Shown: in pieces, positions 10,451 through 21,830 of the stretch
How positions within the stretch are numbered: position 1 is the first letter of the stretch
Layout: every line of letters begins with the position of its first letter
From: Apricaphanius iberus
Lineage: Eukaryota; Chordata; Actinopteri; Cyprinodontiformes; Aphaniidae
Assembly: GCA_028564705.1 (NCBI GenBank)
Contig: JAPXFQ010002749.1
Coordinates: 1 to 64,000 of the forward strand
Direction: 5' to 3'
Length of the DNA: 64,000 nt
Program-made: the position numbers and the translations under genes
The notes under the pieces: model-generated
Seen by the model: only the letters and a program-made list of their open reading frames with translations
Told to the model about the DNA's origin: nothing
The model's database searches: none

Positions 10451-11247
10451 GAGTGTTTCTAACGGTGACCTAAAGCCTGATTGGTCAGCTCCAGCTCTCT
10501 GTATTAACACTGCAGTAGCTGAGGAAGGAGCATTAGCAATCAGCTAGCTGCTCTGTGTCTGTGACAGAGTTGAGCTACTCGGCTGTTGAATCTCACAGAC
10601 AAAGTAATGCTGCTTTATCACCAGGTCTGTCCTTGACATGTAAAGCTTCTGTGAGCAACAGACAAAAGAGGAGCTGTGCCTTGGAAGGTGAGGTGTTGGG
10701 GTGCAAATGTTAACAATTGAAGGTTAACCCGGTTTAGGCTTTCAGCTAAGCTAGCGGGAAGCCCCCAAGTAGCACCTCACAACCTAGGACTCAGTCCGCC
10801 TTGGCATCTTGTTTTACATTTTTTGACAACAGTTCACAAGCACCTGTGCAAGTCTCATGTTGAAATCCCCATTCAGGACCGTGGTCAAGGAAGCCGATTC
10901 TTGGAAATAGGCAGTTGAAGCTGCCGACATTAGCTCTCTTATAAAGATTACCGTTGTGAATAGATTGTGCATTACGTTAATGGATAATTACAAAGGATTC
11001 AAACAGCCTTTCAGGCGAATTAAGTTTTACGAATCACATACGAATTTCACAAATCCTAGAGTTTGTTTTAAATCATCTGCTATTAGTGTAGAATAATCTA
11101 GACTGTTGTAGTTTTTGAGTTACAGGTAAGATGTTGTGGTCCAGATGCAGAAAAAGTGCTGAAATCAGAGTTTATTCAAGTTTAAACTGTTCACACAAAG
11201 ATTTCACAAATCCCAGAGCTGCTTTAAATTGTTATACCATTAGTATA
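10451..11247. other. Unassigned
   Basis: No coding frame or repeat recognised. The motif CACAAATCC/TTTCACAAATCC recurs at 11050 and 11205, hinting at an old internal duplication. Confidence 0.35.
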
Positions 11248-11415
11248 CAGTGCTCTGCATAAATAAGTACACCCCACTACGTTTGTCAGAAGACCTTTAG
11301 ATTCCTTTCAGAATCAACATTTGAGAAGGGTTGAAGAAAATCGCCATGCAAGTTCAATGCAGTTAGCTAAAGCACTAGAAAGCCAAACTGGAGTGACTGT
11401 TTTCCAGGACACCAT

Positions 11416-12040
11416 ATGGCGCACACTGCAGAGGAATGGCATGCATGGGTATCGTCCATGAAGGAAGCCTCTCCTAAAGACCATGAACAAAAAACATGCC
11501 TAGAATTTGCTAGGGCCCATGCTGACAAAATGAAGACTACTGGGACTCCATACTCTGGAGTGATGAGACCAAGATCACTGTTTTTGGAACTAATGGTTTA
11601 AAAACTGTATGGTGTCGTAAAGGCGAGGATTTCAAAGAAAAATGCATGGTCCCTCCAGTGAAACATGGTGGTGGCAGTTTTATTATATGGGGCTGCATGA
11701 GTGCTGCTGGTGTTGGGGAGCTGCATTTCATTGATGGTATCATGAACTCAACAATGTACTGGTCTATACTGAAGGAGAAGATGCTGCCATCACTCCGTGC
11801 ACTTGTCGTCGTGCACTTTTCCAACACGACCATGATCCAAAAACAAACATCTAAAGCTACTGTTGCATTTCTGAAGAAGAACAGGGTGAAGGTGATTGAA
11901 TGGCCAAGTTTGTCTCTTGATCTGAAACCAATCGAACACCTGTGGGGAATTCTGAAGCGACAAGTTGAGAATCACTCTCCATCCAGCATCCAGGCTCTAA
12001 AATAGGTAATTCTTGAAGAATGGAAAAATATAGATTTTGC
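11416..12040 (+). pseudogene. Tc1-like transposase remnant
   Basis: Frames at 11416-11601 and 11646-12005 carry EFARAHADK, WSDETKI-like codons, VKHGGGSFIIWGCMSAAGVG, then a shifted block ending SLDLKPIEHLWGILKRQVEN. These are the DDE-domain landmarks of Tc1 transposase. The N-terminal helix-turn-helix half is absent, there are at least two frameshifts (near 11600 and 11810), and the second Asp block (HDHDPK-like) is out of frame. Confidence 0.8.
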
Positions 12041-12055
12041 CTAGATTGCCTAGAC

Positions 12056-12213
12056 CAGGGGTGGGGAACCTTGGCCCTCATCCTGCAAGGTTTCCATGTT
12101 TCCCTGCGCAAACATACCTGAATAAAATTAAGTAGTAATTGTGCAAAACTTCATTGGCTGTTGGATCCATTTGATTTGAGTCAGGTGTGTTGAAGCAGGG
12201 TTGCCTGGAAAAC
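12056..12213. mobile_element. hAT-like MITE, right end missing
   Basis: Begins CAGGGGTGGGGAACCTTGGC and contains ACCTGAATAAA and TTTGAGTCAGGTGTGTTGAA, the inverted core of a common fish hAT MITE. Flanks TGCCTAGA and TGCCTGGA could be an 8-bp target duplication with one mismatch. The expected ACCCCTG terminus is not there. Confidence 0.5.
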
Positions 12214-12420
12214 TTAGAGGAACCAATTTGAGTGTAACTAAAGATTTTGTAATCTAAATTAGATTATTAACCTTAATTTCATGTTATTGAGTTAAATAAG
12301 TGTTCAATAAAACTCTGCCTTGTGGAAAGTTTGGAAATTGTTTTTTTTTTTTTTTCATTGAGCTACTGATTAAATTCAAACTTTTTAAAGGAGGTATACT
12401 CATTTATGCAGAGCACTGTA

Positions 12421-13807
12421 TAATAATGTAAATGGTCGGAAATGTCTAAGCAGAGTGAAGATGCTCAGAGTAAAGACAAATTTGGTGTAATCGACCTAAT
12501 CATTTCCCGAATCGGAAACCAACTTAGGCCTTGTGAAATGAGACGTGAGACTTTAACAATTTTTTTAAGATCTACTGCACCTACTACTTTTTCTATGCTA
12601 TTTCCAGAATGAATATAATGCCAGTGTCAATCTTTGTAAAAATATAATGTCAATACTTGAAAATAGTTTCAGGAATTTATTTCTGAGAGGTGATCACAAA
12701 CTCTCTGTAGCATGTTAAAGGGCCATCTGTACTGTGACCACAATAACTATTTCTTGATTTTTTTATAAACTTTTTAGTGGATAGACCCAAGTATATTATG
12801 TTATATAATAATCATTATGCAGGTACTCCCCCCCCCCATCTGTCGCTATTTAAAACACCAGTTTTAATGTCTTGGTTTAATGCAAGATAAAACATAAATT
12901 TGTGCAGTTATTAACAGAAGCGCAATTCCTATAAAACATATTTATTTATTATTCAACAAAGTTTTGATGTAAAAAAGGAGGTAATTTTTACAAGGCAGAA
13001 TAAATTAAAAAAATTATTTACTTATACTCATGCAAATCTTCTTTAACAACACACCGTGTAGTCCCAATACCACTTTAGCCAACTTCATTTTATTCTGGAA
13101 TATTCCCGTTTTAAATGATAAATTGAATATAAAAACATATCTATGCCATCTCCATCTGTTGAGAATTTTTACATATTTTTATATGCAGGGATGATGATAA
13201 GAAAAAGAGATCAATTACTGGGAGAAACCAGGCAGGTATCATGACAGGGTTTACACAGATATTTTAGAATTACTCTCATCCCAACTCCAAAATAGACATT
13301 AGACATCTTCCTTTACACCAGATATTTTATAGGTTGTAAATCTGGTCAAGTAGATTATAGTATTTGTTATGGCAATTCGATGGACATCAGTAAGTTTAAA
13401 ACCTGTAAAAAAACAACAATGTGTATTCTGAAAAATTGAGCAGCCAAAATCATGTGTTATCTATTATATATCATCAAATTACGATTTGCTGGAGCCAGTG
13501 CGTGAACTTCAACCTTCATTCTTTAACTTGTTGTTAAATGTTTCTAGATCAACACCAACAGTCCATTTAGACTGACATTTGAGCTAAGTTCTTTTGTTTT
13601 TGCTGAGCAGGCAGCACCATGTAACTACAGTATTCATTTAATCAATAATAATATTGATAGTTAATGACCCAGATGGGACTTGAGGTTCTAAGATCGGATC
13701 GGGATCAGAGGCCTAAAATGCTGATCAGGACATCCCTACCCCTAGACATTTGGGTTTTCCTGAGTCAATGGAGGGATAAAAGTTATTTTCTGGACCGCTT
13801 TATCTTA
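12421..13807. other. Unassigned AT-rich stretch
   Basis: Contains a C10 run at 12828-12837. No gene, RNA or repeat that I can name. Confidence 0.4.
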
Positions 13808-14066
13808 TGCTGCTTTCACACCGTCCCAAACGGCAGTGACATTTGCGGCAAGATTACATGTAAAGTCTATGGTCGAGTCAGTCAGAGGTCCATCAGATTC
13901 TCTGCAGTGCGTTGTGTACATTGGCTCTGTCAATTTTTCAAGCGTTACTTGCGTTTCAAGCAGCAATGTAGCAAACGCAAACAATGCAGAAGTTCATCTA
14001 GCGGAACTTTTGACGGACTTGACGCAGTGCGGCAACCAATCAGAGCGGCAACCAATTAGATCGTTA
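13808..14066 (+). mobile_element. MITE B, copy 1
   Basis: From GCTGCTTTCACACCGTCCCA to CGGCAACCAATCAGAGCGGC. The reverse complement recurs at 17733-18004 (shared: GCAGTGCGGCAACCAAT, GACTTTACACGTAATCTTG-like, CTTGACGCAGTGCGG). The frames over it are not genes. Confidence 0.6.
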
Positions 14067-15319
14067 TTCAGCCATTACATCCTGAATCACACATATGTTG
14101 TACCTCAATTTAAATTACAACTAATGATGTGCATTTCAAAGGTGTTGGTCAAGTGATTTGGGATTTATTTGATTTTAGAAATTCCCAATCAAAATGCCTA
14201 CAAATCAGAAATTGCATGTATGATATCCAGAACTAATGGTAGCACTAGCCACCACTTAAAATACTCACAGCTTCTCCCACATGCTAACTCTCACTCAACC
14301 GACTATTTCTCATAAGCATAGCTGCCACTTTCCAAATGACCAGATTTATATAGCTTTTTTCCACTTTTAATGCTTGTTTCTTCATTCTGGCTTAAGGAGG
14401 CGATTTTTCCCCCTTCTCCTTCTTCAGTTGTGGTCCACAAAGTTTTTTTAACACAAAACCTAAAGTAACTTTTGCTCCCGGTTGAAAATTAACATTTTAT
14501 CTACATCAAAATGTGTCTTTAAAATTCAGACATATGTTCAAATTGCATTAGAAATTGCATTACAACATGTTGTAAAGCAGTTGCACTGTTCTGTCTTTAG
14601 CCAAACAGATAAATAATGCAGGCAGTTTCTGTTTACTTCTCTCAGGTTTCTGCTACACACAGGAACATGGCTAAACAACTTTTTTTCATCATCATATAAA
14701 ATGAAACATTTGCTTAAACTGAAGATCTGTTATCATCTAAATCTTCACATTTGATAAATTTTTCTTTTACCCTAAGATCAGCTTTTTATCTGTCTCCTGC
14801 TGCATGTCTTTGATCTCCCCAACAACAGCTTCCTAAACCTATTCAGCTGTTTTTGTATCTCTCTCTTAGTTAGATTTGTTGTCTGTCTGTCCTCTCACCT
14901 ACCATTTGTCCATTCAGAGGTCATATTAAATGTCTATGGGGCTGTTGCACCCTTTTTGTATCCACATAGGCCTAAACACAACCAAGGGTAAAGTGATGTT
15001 AACATGCCTAGATGCATACCTTGTTTTATCAGCTTGACTTCAATCATGAGTGTGTGGTTATGTTACTTCAACTCCTGAAGTTTGAGGTTTTTCTTGACAT
15101 GACTTCTGTGCTATTTAGGCCCAGATATTGCAAAACCATTATTGTATAGTGAATATCACACAATACTGACCAGTTACACACATTTGTATGAGCTGAGAAT
15201 TAAGATGACACTTTTTCAACCTACAGTATGTTAATTACAATTGTATGAAAAAAGAACTTAATGAATGGAATGTGTAAAAGCAAGATTAGAAAGGAAAGAA
15301 TGAAAAATAGTTTTCTGTT
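14067..15319. other. Unassigned
   Basis: AT-rich, no open frame above 60 codons and no repeat recognised. Confidence 0.4.
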
Positions 15320-15690
15320 CTGTGTAGTCAAGGCAATTTTATTTGAATAGCATACTTTCATCAACAGGGTAAATCAAGGTGCTTTACACGATTTGGTGAT
15401 AAAGTAAAAACAACATAGAGCATACACAGTACATAACAACATGACAGCAACAAAATAACAGCATGTAACACACTCAAAACATATGACACATGAAAACATA
15501 ACTCAATTGAAGCTCTAAACAGATGGCTTTTTTATCCTTGATTTAAAAGAGCTCAATGATTCAGCAGCCTTGCAGTCGTCGGGAAGTTAGTTCCAGATTT
15601 GAGGAGCATAGAAAGTGAAAGCTGCTTCTCCATGCCACGTTAATTCTAAGGATGTTGTGTAGACTGGAATTAGACAACCCCAGTGGTCTG
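15320..15690 (-). mobile_element. Non-LTR retrotransposon 3' end fragment
   Basis: GGCAATTTTATTTGAATAGC and CAAGGTGCTTTACACGA are the reverse complement of a common fish LINE/SINE 3' tail; further in, TTCCAGATTTGAGGAGC is the complement of LINE RT C-terminal codons. Clade not certain (L2 or Rex1). Confidence 0.55.
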
Positions 15691-15698
15691 GGAGGTTG

Positions 15699-15727
15699 GT
15701 ATAATGTGTGTGTGTGTGTGTTGTGTT
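15699..15727. repeat. (TG)n microsatellite
   Basis: About nine TG units at 15703-15722 with ragged edges. Confidence 0.85.
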
Positions 15728-16199
15728 TAGGATACAAACGTTTAAATGTTCCCTGCATATGAACCATATATATACTCATCACTAATATTAATTTTGCATG
15801 AGGAAGTTATAACAATCTGAAACCAAAAAAAACAAGAATAAATCAAACTTGAAAACAGTTGATAGCCAGGCATATCATGCATGTCTGTGTGGCAATTAGA
15901 AATCTGCCATACATCGGTGCCCACCTCTTCCTTGTCTTCCTTTCCTTTTAAATGGGTTTAGTTTTTACTGCTGGAATACATGTTCCCTTTGGGAAAAAGG
16001 GATAGGCAAGTGTCCCCCCCCACCAACAACAGGAAATGGGCGAAACCTTGCCTATGTAGCACTTACTCATGTGAAGGAAACCACTCCTGATAGCAACAGT
16101 TCTGTGTTTCCTGTTGTGGCTTGACAGTTCTGGCCTCATGACTGCTGCCTGGAAGCTTGAGAAATGCTGAAGTTAGAACAGCATGGTGGTCATCATCCC
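15728..16199. other. Unassigned
   Basis: No recognised feature; contains a C8 run at 16013-16021. Confidence 0.35.
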
Positions 16200-17025
16200 T
16201 TTATTTTTTTTAATAACTGTTTATTGAAAGGGATTACACATTCATTTACAAATACAATCTAATGTTTTTCTCTTATACATTCAGGGTTTTTTCCCCATTT
16301 TCTTCCCCCACAAGAAAATTACTCTTCCCCTTATATAAAATTCACTTTAGCAATGTAATATCAGCAGGTAAAGAGTTCAGTGACCAACAATGTTTTACAA
16401 AGGTGCCCAATTTGTGATTGAACCTCCTATAGTTACCCCTTGCCACCAAGCATATTTTTTCCAGTGTAAGAAACGACATATCTCGAACCCAAGAGACTGA
16501 ATGTGGCTTTGAGAATTTCCGGAGGAGTAAAATATCACGTCTGGCTAAAAGCAATATTAAAGCTAGAATAATAGCTAGTATGTTGGAGTGAGCAGAGTCA
16601 GTTAGAACATTATCAACTGGAAGCCCAAAAATAGCTAAAAAAAGGGTTTATGCAGACCTGAATCCCAAGAGCTCTGGAACGAATAGCCGAATAATGACTA
16701 CAAAAGCTATTACGTTTTGGGCAAAAATAGAACATGTGACTCAGGTCACATGGGCTGGCATGGCATCTATTGCATCAATTCACTACTTGTGGATAAATTC
16801 AAGAAAGATGTGACGTCGAATAGTGAACCCTATACAGTGCCTTGAACTTCATAAATTGTAATCTAGCACAGGACGTGCTGTAATGAACATTAGACACTGC
16901 TTCATCCTGTCGTTGATCCGAAAAGATTATACGCAGCTCCTGCTCCCAAGCCTTCCTAATTTTAGTCATTGGATGGATATCCAAATCCATAAATAATTTA
17001 TTTATTGCCATTTGGGTTCTCTAAG
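16200..17025 (-). pseudogene. L1/Tx1-like LINE ORF2 C-terminal fragment
   Basis: On the minus strand 17011-16799 reads IRKAWEQELRIIFSD, ARLQFMKFKALYRVHYS, and 16554-16342 reads LLARRDILLLRKF, FLTLEKICLVARG. These are C-terminal blocks of L1-type ORF2 (the region around the Cys-rich motif). Frames are broken between them and the Cys cluster is not clear. A 3' poly-T at 16205 (poly-A on the element strand) marks the 3' end. Confidence 0.65.
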
Positions 17026-17040
17026 CCCAAATGATCTGTG

Positions 17041-17060
17041 CCCCCCCCCCCCCCCTCCCC
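17041..17060. repeat. Poly-C tract
   Basis: A C-run interrupted once by T. Comparable homopolymer at 18615-18630 (G18). Both may be of inexact length. Confidence 0.9.
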
Positions 17061-17732
17061 ATGTCAGGGCATCTCACTGTATTTCCGAAATAGCGTCTTT
17101 ATTAAAATAATACATTGAAATCTTAAGAAAACACTACAGTAATTTTGCCTCAACAACAGCACCCAGAATTAAGAAGAATAACAAATAAGTAAAATAGCTT
17201 AAGATGGGGTGGCACGTTAGTCTCAGGCAGACAGAGCAATATTATCGTAAATCAATCTGTAAGTTCAATAAATGATATACACTACCTTTTTTTAATATTG
17301 CATTAGCCATTGCACAACATGTCTGAACTTAATGCCTTGAAATTAGCTGCATGTTTCTTTAAGAGGCTCAGACATTCCCCCTTCGACACACTGTCTTCAA
17401 AGTCATTGTGGTTGAAATCTGGGTGTCTGAGAAGCATCGGATTATTTGCTAGATAAAGCTAGACAACATCAACATTGGGTGCATCAGCGTCCAATCTTCA
17501 GAAGCGTTCTGAGTTTGGGGAGTTTAACCATTAACTCCAGGAACACTTCCGTCTGTCCTGCACCTAATTTTACGACCTCCTCGGCCGCATCGGAGTTTAA
17601 ATCTCCTACCAGGAAACCAGCTACAGGTTCTCTGTTCCTCTTTAGGAGCGCCTGTCCATCTGTCTTTGGTAAGTGTTATATTAGATTTTTTAAATCTGCG
17701 TTAGTTGAAAATGTTTTCACTGGGCCCGCGCT
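17061..17732. other. Unassigned
   Basis: No feature named. The 223-codon frame at 17446-18117 starts here, but it runs across two MITE boundaries and shows no domain, so it is not annotated as a gene. Confidence 0.4.
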
Positions 17733-18004
17733 TCATTCAAGATACGTGTATAGTGACATAACTACTGTGAGACGCTCTAATTGGTTGCCGCACTGCGTTA
17801 ACTCCGTTGGATCCGTCAAAAGTTCAGCTTGTTGTGATGCATGCGTTGGTAAGTTGCCGTATGAAACGCAAGCGTCGTTGACGGAGCCAACGTACTTAAC
17901 GCAACGCAGAGCCCTTGGTGGACCTCTGACGTACTCCCCCATAGACTTTACACGTAATCTTGCCACAGCTGACGCTGCCGCATGGGCTTGGTCTGAATGC
18001 AGCA
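17733..18004 (-). mobile_element. MITE B, copy 2, interrupted by MITE C
   Basis: Reverse complement of the 13808-14066 unit: ATTGGTTGCCGCACTGCG, CCATAGACTTTACACGTAAT, GGTCTGAATGCAGCA. MITE C is inserted at its end. Confidence 0.6.
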
Positions 18005-18007
18005 TAA

Positions 18008-18569
18008 AGCTTGGTTTATGCTTGCCGCATGAACATTCCGCTTGGAAACTAGATGTGCGGAACCGGCCGAGACGCCTTCTTGCAGCGTTTATACTTTTTG
18101 TGGCTAGTCCCTGCTGAGAGCCAATATTCTTGACGACTGTAGGGGGCGGCGTAGGGCTCTACGGCATGCATACAACACTACACCATAGTAGAAGTAGTTA
18201 TCACTGTTGTTTACAAGATGGTGATACCCGTGAGCAGAACTTTTATGCTATTTATTAGGAAAAAAGACAAAAAAAGGAGACCGTCCTCTCTTCCATTAAA
18301 ACACAGTTGATCACAGTGATCTCTATTGGCCGAATCATAAAGATGTCTATTTAAGAAACCTCCGGCAATAAGAGCTCTTGCCAGTCCACCATGTTTTTCC
18401 GCTCGGGACCGTCCGCGTAGTTAAAAATTTTCCTAGGTGCGCGGCGCGGAAATTTTGGGGCAGGAGGAGGCCGCGCGGAGAGGCGTGGTTGCTAAAATGA
18501 CGTAATTTGGCCGCGTGGAGCCGTGCGGGCCGTGCGGACCTCGCGGACGCGGCAAGCATAAACCAAGCT
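18008..18569. mobile_element. MITE C with TIRs and TAA target duplication
   Basis: Left end AGCTTGGTTTATGCTTGCCG and right end the reverse complement (CGGCAAGCATAAACCAAGCT). Flanks are TAA at 18005-18007 and 18570-18572. The 3-bp TWA duplication fits the PIF/Harbinger superfamily. Interior is GC-rich with many GCGG/CCGC words and encodes nothing. Confidence 0.75.
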
Positions 18570-18572
18570 TAA

Positions 18573-19314
18573 GGCTGTCTGCATGACGAAACTGTCCATG
18601 GCTCACTTCTTGGCGGGGGGGGGGGGGGGGCCGTATAGTACATCTCAGTTATATAACAAGCCCCAAGTTAAGCTAGGTCAGAAATAGTTTTAAGTCTGAA
18701 GGGGAGAGAAGGGGAAAAGACACAACAACAGATCTGTTTGTTATGAAACGAACCTACAGGTCAGGCTCACGAATGTGCGTGCGCGCTGACTAACAGAGCT
18801 CATCTCTTGTTATTGAACACAAAGAAACAAGAATCACATGACATGGCCACCCCCAGTACATAAACATTCATTTTGTGCCACAGTATCACATACTCCCCCA
18901 GCCTGGTTCTCCCCCAAAATGATTTACAGACACCGGTTTTTATGGGGGTCCTGACCTAAACTATCTTTAAACACAGTCTGCTGCAATTTATCAGTTCCTG
19001 GTCTCAATAAAGCCTGGTATTCACCAGCAGGACCACGCCACAGATTAAGTTAACAATTTGCAATCAAGAATAATGCTACAAATTAAGAATTTAAACAGCT
19101 AGAAGAGAGAGATGTTAGAAGTAGTGGCACTGAAGTGAACGGAAGCGTGGAAAAGGGATGCTGCAAACGGAGGATGCTGTAAAAGAAAGCGGGAGGGTTG
19201 AGAGAAAGCGGGTCGGCAGGACCCAGCAAAAAGGGAGGCGGGTGCTTTAGTTAAATTTACTTCTAAAACTGTATTATTTGGAATGAATGTGATTATTATT
19301 TAGTTTTTAAGTTT
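18573..19314. other. Unassigned; G18 run and start of an L2-like region
   Basis: Contains the G-run at 18615-18630. From about 19090 motifs such as AAGCGGGTCGGCAGGACCC anticipate the 30-bp minisatellite at 19.95 kb, so it may be a duplicated L2 UTR. Confidence 0.35.
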
Positions 19315-19950
19315 TATTTATATTCTGACACTGTAGAGGAGGCCCAGGGGAAGACTCAGTGTGGGGGTGCAATCTTCGAGAAATCGTCTTTCCGTGCCTG
19401 CTCAGGACCCCCCTCAGACAAAGCCTATACGATGTACATGGCGCCAGGAAAGTCATCTCAAGGCCCTTTACGACAAAAGTCATTGCAATCCAATCAGTTA
19501 AAAGTTTGTCTAAGTAAGAAATCCCAGCAGATTGCTGAGTCGTCAACGTTGGGTTGAGCAATTCCCAGCAATCCCTCATACTGAGCAAGCAAGTAGCGAC
19601 AGCGGACAGGAAAAACTCCCTTTAACATGAAGAAACCTCCAGCAGAACCTGGCTCAGAACAAGCGGTCATCAGCCGCGACCATCTGGGGGTCTGAGAAGA
19701 CAGAAGAGAAAGCATGGAGGATCCTCGGTCAACCCGGAGCATTTGGACCGATCCCCCCCTCATAGCAGGGGGCATTGTAGTAGAGCAGGATAATAGACCG
19801 GATGGAGCTTCGTTCTCCAACAGTCCGAGCCCACGGTGGAACATCTGCGGGAATGGCTCGGAACCTAAAAGAGAGGTTAGAAGAGGTGGTACAGGAGTGA
19901 ACAGGGGCACGGAACGTGGAGGCTGGGTCCGAAAGACGCTGCTAAGAAAG
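19315..19950 (-). mobile_element. L2-type LINE 3' UTR fragment
   Basis: On the minus strand it carries GAGGGATTGCTGGGAATTGC, AAAGGGCCTTGAGATGACTT and TTTCTTCATGTTAAAGGGAG, the same order as the L2 copies at 6150-6260 and 34640-34870. Confidence 0.65.
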
Positions 19951-20250
19951 GGGGAAGGGGCGGGTCGGCAGGTACCTGGAAGGGAAAAAGCAGATCGGCA
20001 GGTACCCGGAAGAGAAGAAGCAGGTCGGCAGGGACCCGGAAGGGAAAAGTGGGTCGGCAGGTACCCGGAATGGAAAAAGTGGGTCGGCAGGTACCCGTAA
20101 GAGAAAAAGCGGGTCGGTAGGTACCCGGAAGAGAAGAAGCGGGTCGGCAAGATCCTGCAAAGAGCGGCGCCAGGTCATCAGGTACCCAGAAGAGAAAAGC
20201 TGGTCGGCAGGTACCCTGAAAAGAAAAACTGGTCGGCAGGAACCCGGAAC
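19951..20250. repeat. 30-bp minisatellite, about nine units
   Basis: The unit is CGGGTCGGCAGGTACCCGGA followed by AGAGAAGAAG. Because the period is a multiple of three, long open frames run through it on both strands (up to 218 codons, decapeptide PTRFFSSGYL); this is a by-product of the repeat, not evidence of a gene. Confidence 0.9.
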
Positions 20251-20343
20251 CTAGAGGGAGGGGCGAAACGAACGAAGAAAAAGAGGGATGAAGGGCAAGC
20301 AGAGTTTATCAGGGTATCATGATGTGATTGTGAGGCGTGATGT

Positions 20344-20480
20344 GGGCGACTGTGGCTCAGTGGTAGAGTAGAGTTGGCTTGCAATCGTAGGGTCGTATGT
20401 TCGATTCCAGCTTCCTCCAGTCACATGTTGATGTGCCCCTTGGCAAGGCACTTAACCCCCAAAACATTGTCCTACCGAGC
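20344..20480 (+). mobile_element. tRNA-derived SINE head
   Basis: Box A-like TGGCTCAGTGGTAGA at 20353-20367 and box B-like GTTCGATTCC at 20399-20408 are spaced as in a tRNA-type RNA polymerase III promoter. The following CCCTTGGCAAGGCACTTAAC is the usual body motif of percomorph tRNA SINEs. No cloverleaf can be completed, so it is not a tRNA gene. Confidence 0.7.
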
Positions 20481-20805
20481 CATGTTGGCTCTAATAAAAA
20501 CAACTAAAACAGCCCAGCAAACAAATTCTGCAGAGGATTCAAAACTAGGAAGAGGAGAGAAAACACTGTTATTACACAGTTCCCCTAACTGATAAACTGA
20601 CTTTACATAGAACATAAAAAGTTCTATTTAGCGTAGCTCTGTGTCTTCAACAAAACTCCTAAAGAGGCTCTATAAGCTTAAACAGCCCGACATGGAGTCT
20701 ACCTGATTACAAGCAGCCCCCAAGGTTATGGCCCATCCACCCTTTAATGCTCTTCCAATTTGTTTGGTGATCAATCAGTCCCATTGGTTCCACTTGGTGA
20801 AGGGT
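20481..20805. other. Unassigned, SINE body or flank
   Basis: No gene or named repeat; the SINE tail cannot be delimited. Confidence 0.35.
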
Positions 20806-20993
20806 GGAGGGATCTCCATGTGATGTGGCTGTTGGAACTTTGTGTCGTTTCCATGGCGATAAGACAACGGTATAGAGGCGGCCATCTTGCTTCAGGGTTT
20901 GGGTGGAAAGTACTCAATATGAAAGCAAAAGACAAAGAAAAAGAAGGGCAGAACACAACAAACTGGGACAAAACTAAATTAAACATTAAATAG
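20806..20993. repeat. Direct repeat flanking the Gypsy fragment (left copy)
   Basis: Shares long near-identical runs with 23674-23852, for example GGCTGTTGGAACTTTGTGTC and CAAACTGGGACAAAACTAAA. Candidate LTR or leader remnant. Confidence 0.75.
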
Positions 20994-21000
20994 ACAGCGC

Positions 21001-21412
21001 CTCCTCATTCCTCCCCGTTTACCAGAATGACACACTTTCATGGGGGAATTCAAGGCGGATTCAGACTCCTCCTCCCCAGCTCTGACGAAGCATGTTCCTA
21101 AAAGGGCATAGGGGTGGGATCTTCAATGTAGACTCTGCCCTCGCGGGGGTGTGTAGTTCGGTCGTAATCACGCCCATTCTGCTCCCGCGTCTTTAGCTCT
21201 GATGCTAAACTTGGCTCGGCCCCCTCATTAATAATGCAAGATTTCAAAAAATTATTTTACGAAAACCAGCCCGGTGCCCAGTTTTTTCTGAGCCCAGCGT
21301 TATCTCAGAAAAAATATGTAGCCATAGAAAGTTTTTTAAAAAATGGGCACCAGGCATTAAAGTTGTTTTTAACGTGTCTAAAGTCGGATGCTTTGCAATG
21401 GGGGCCTAGCAG
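21001..21412. repeat. Dispersed repeat E, left copy (inverted partner at 61615-62030)
   Basis: Contains ATTCCTCCCCGTTTACCAGA, TCGGCCCCCTCATTAATAAT and TTTTACGAAAACCAGC, each present as reverse complement in the distant copy. No coding capacity. Confidence 0.8.
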
Positions 21413-21580
21413 CCAAATGGAGGTACTACAGCAATGGAGGAGCAATGGCGGCCTCCATGGTATGCGGTCACAAAGCAGAGCAGCCAGCGCCCACGTGTAA
21501 TAACACCTCCTCCCATAAAACCAAGAAAATGACCCATTTTCTTTTTCCAAATGTTACATCCAATAACACCTTTGCCTTAC
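21413..21580. other. Possible Gypsy 3' non-coding region
   Basis: Lies directly downstream (minus strand) of the RNase H relic; contains repeated GGAGGAGGTGTTATT-like strings. No LTR ends (TG...CA with a partner) could be located. Confidence 0.3.
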
Positions 21581-21582
21581 AA

Positions 21583-21830
21583 ATGTCGGGACAGACAATC
21601 TGCCATTACATTTTCTATACCCTTTTTGTTCTTGATATCTAGATCATACTGCTGAATCATTAAGGCCCAACGCATTAAACATGGATTGCTGTTAAACATG
21701 CGGGCCAGAAACTCTAGAGGGTTATGATCCGTATACACTGCAAGGGGCTTATTTACAGAGCCAACATAAACATGGAAATGTTGTAGGGCCAGAAGTAGGG
21801 CAAGAGTTTCCTTTTCGAGTAAATAAGGTG
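21583..21830 (-). pseudogene. Gypsy RNase H C-terminal remnant
   Basis: Minus-strand reading gives EKETLALLLALQHFHVYVG, YTDHNPLEFL, RWALMIQQYDLDIK and MADCLSR, the closing blocks of a Ty3/gypsy RNase H. It follows the RT N-terminus after only a few residues, so the fingers and palm of RT and the start of RNase H are deleted. Confidence 0.75.

Larger units (their letters stand above)
11248..12418 (+). mobile_element. Decayed Tc1-like transposon C
   Basis: Ends are inverted repeats beginning CAGTGCTCTGCATAAAT, flanked by TA at 11246-11247 and 12419-12420, the Tc1/mariner target duplication. Length is 1171 bp, short for Tc1 because the transposase N-terminus is lost. It carries a MITE insertion at 12056. 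Confidence 0.85.

Noticed and set aside
17446..18117. 223-codon open frame
   Set aside because: It starts in unassigned sequence and crosses MITE B and the MITE C boundary; no domain, and its codons coincide with inverted repeat sequence.
19494..20150. 218-codon minus-strand frame with decapeptide repeats
   Set aside because: Explained by the 30-bp minisatellite; the opposite strand is also open for the same reason.
20344..20480. tRNA gene
   Set aside because: Boxes A and B are present but a cloverleaf cannot be completed and a SINE body follows.
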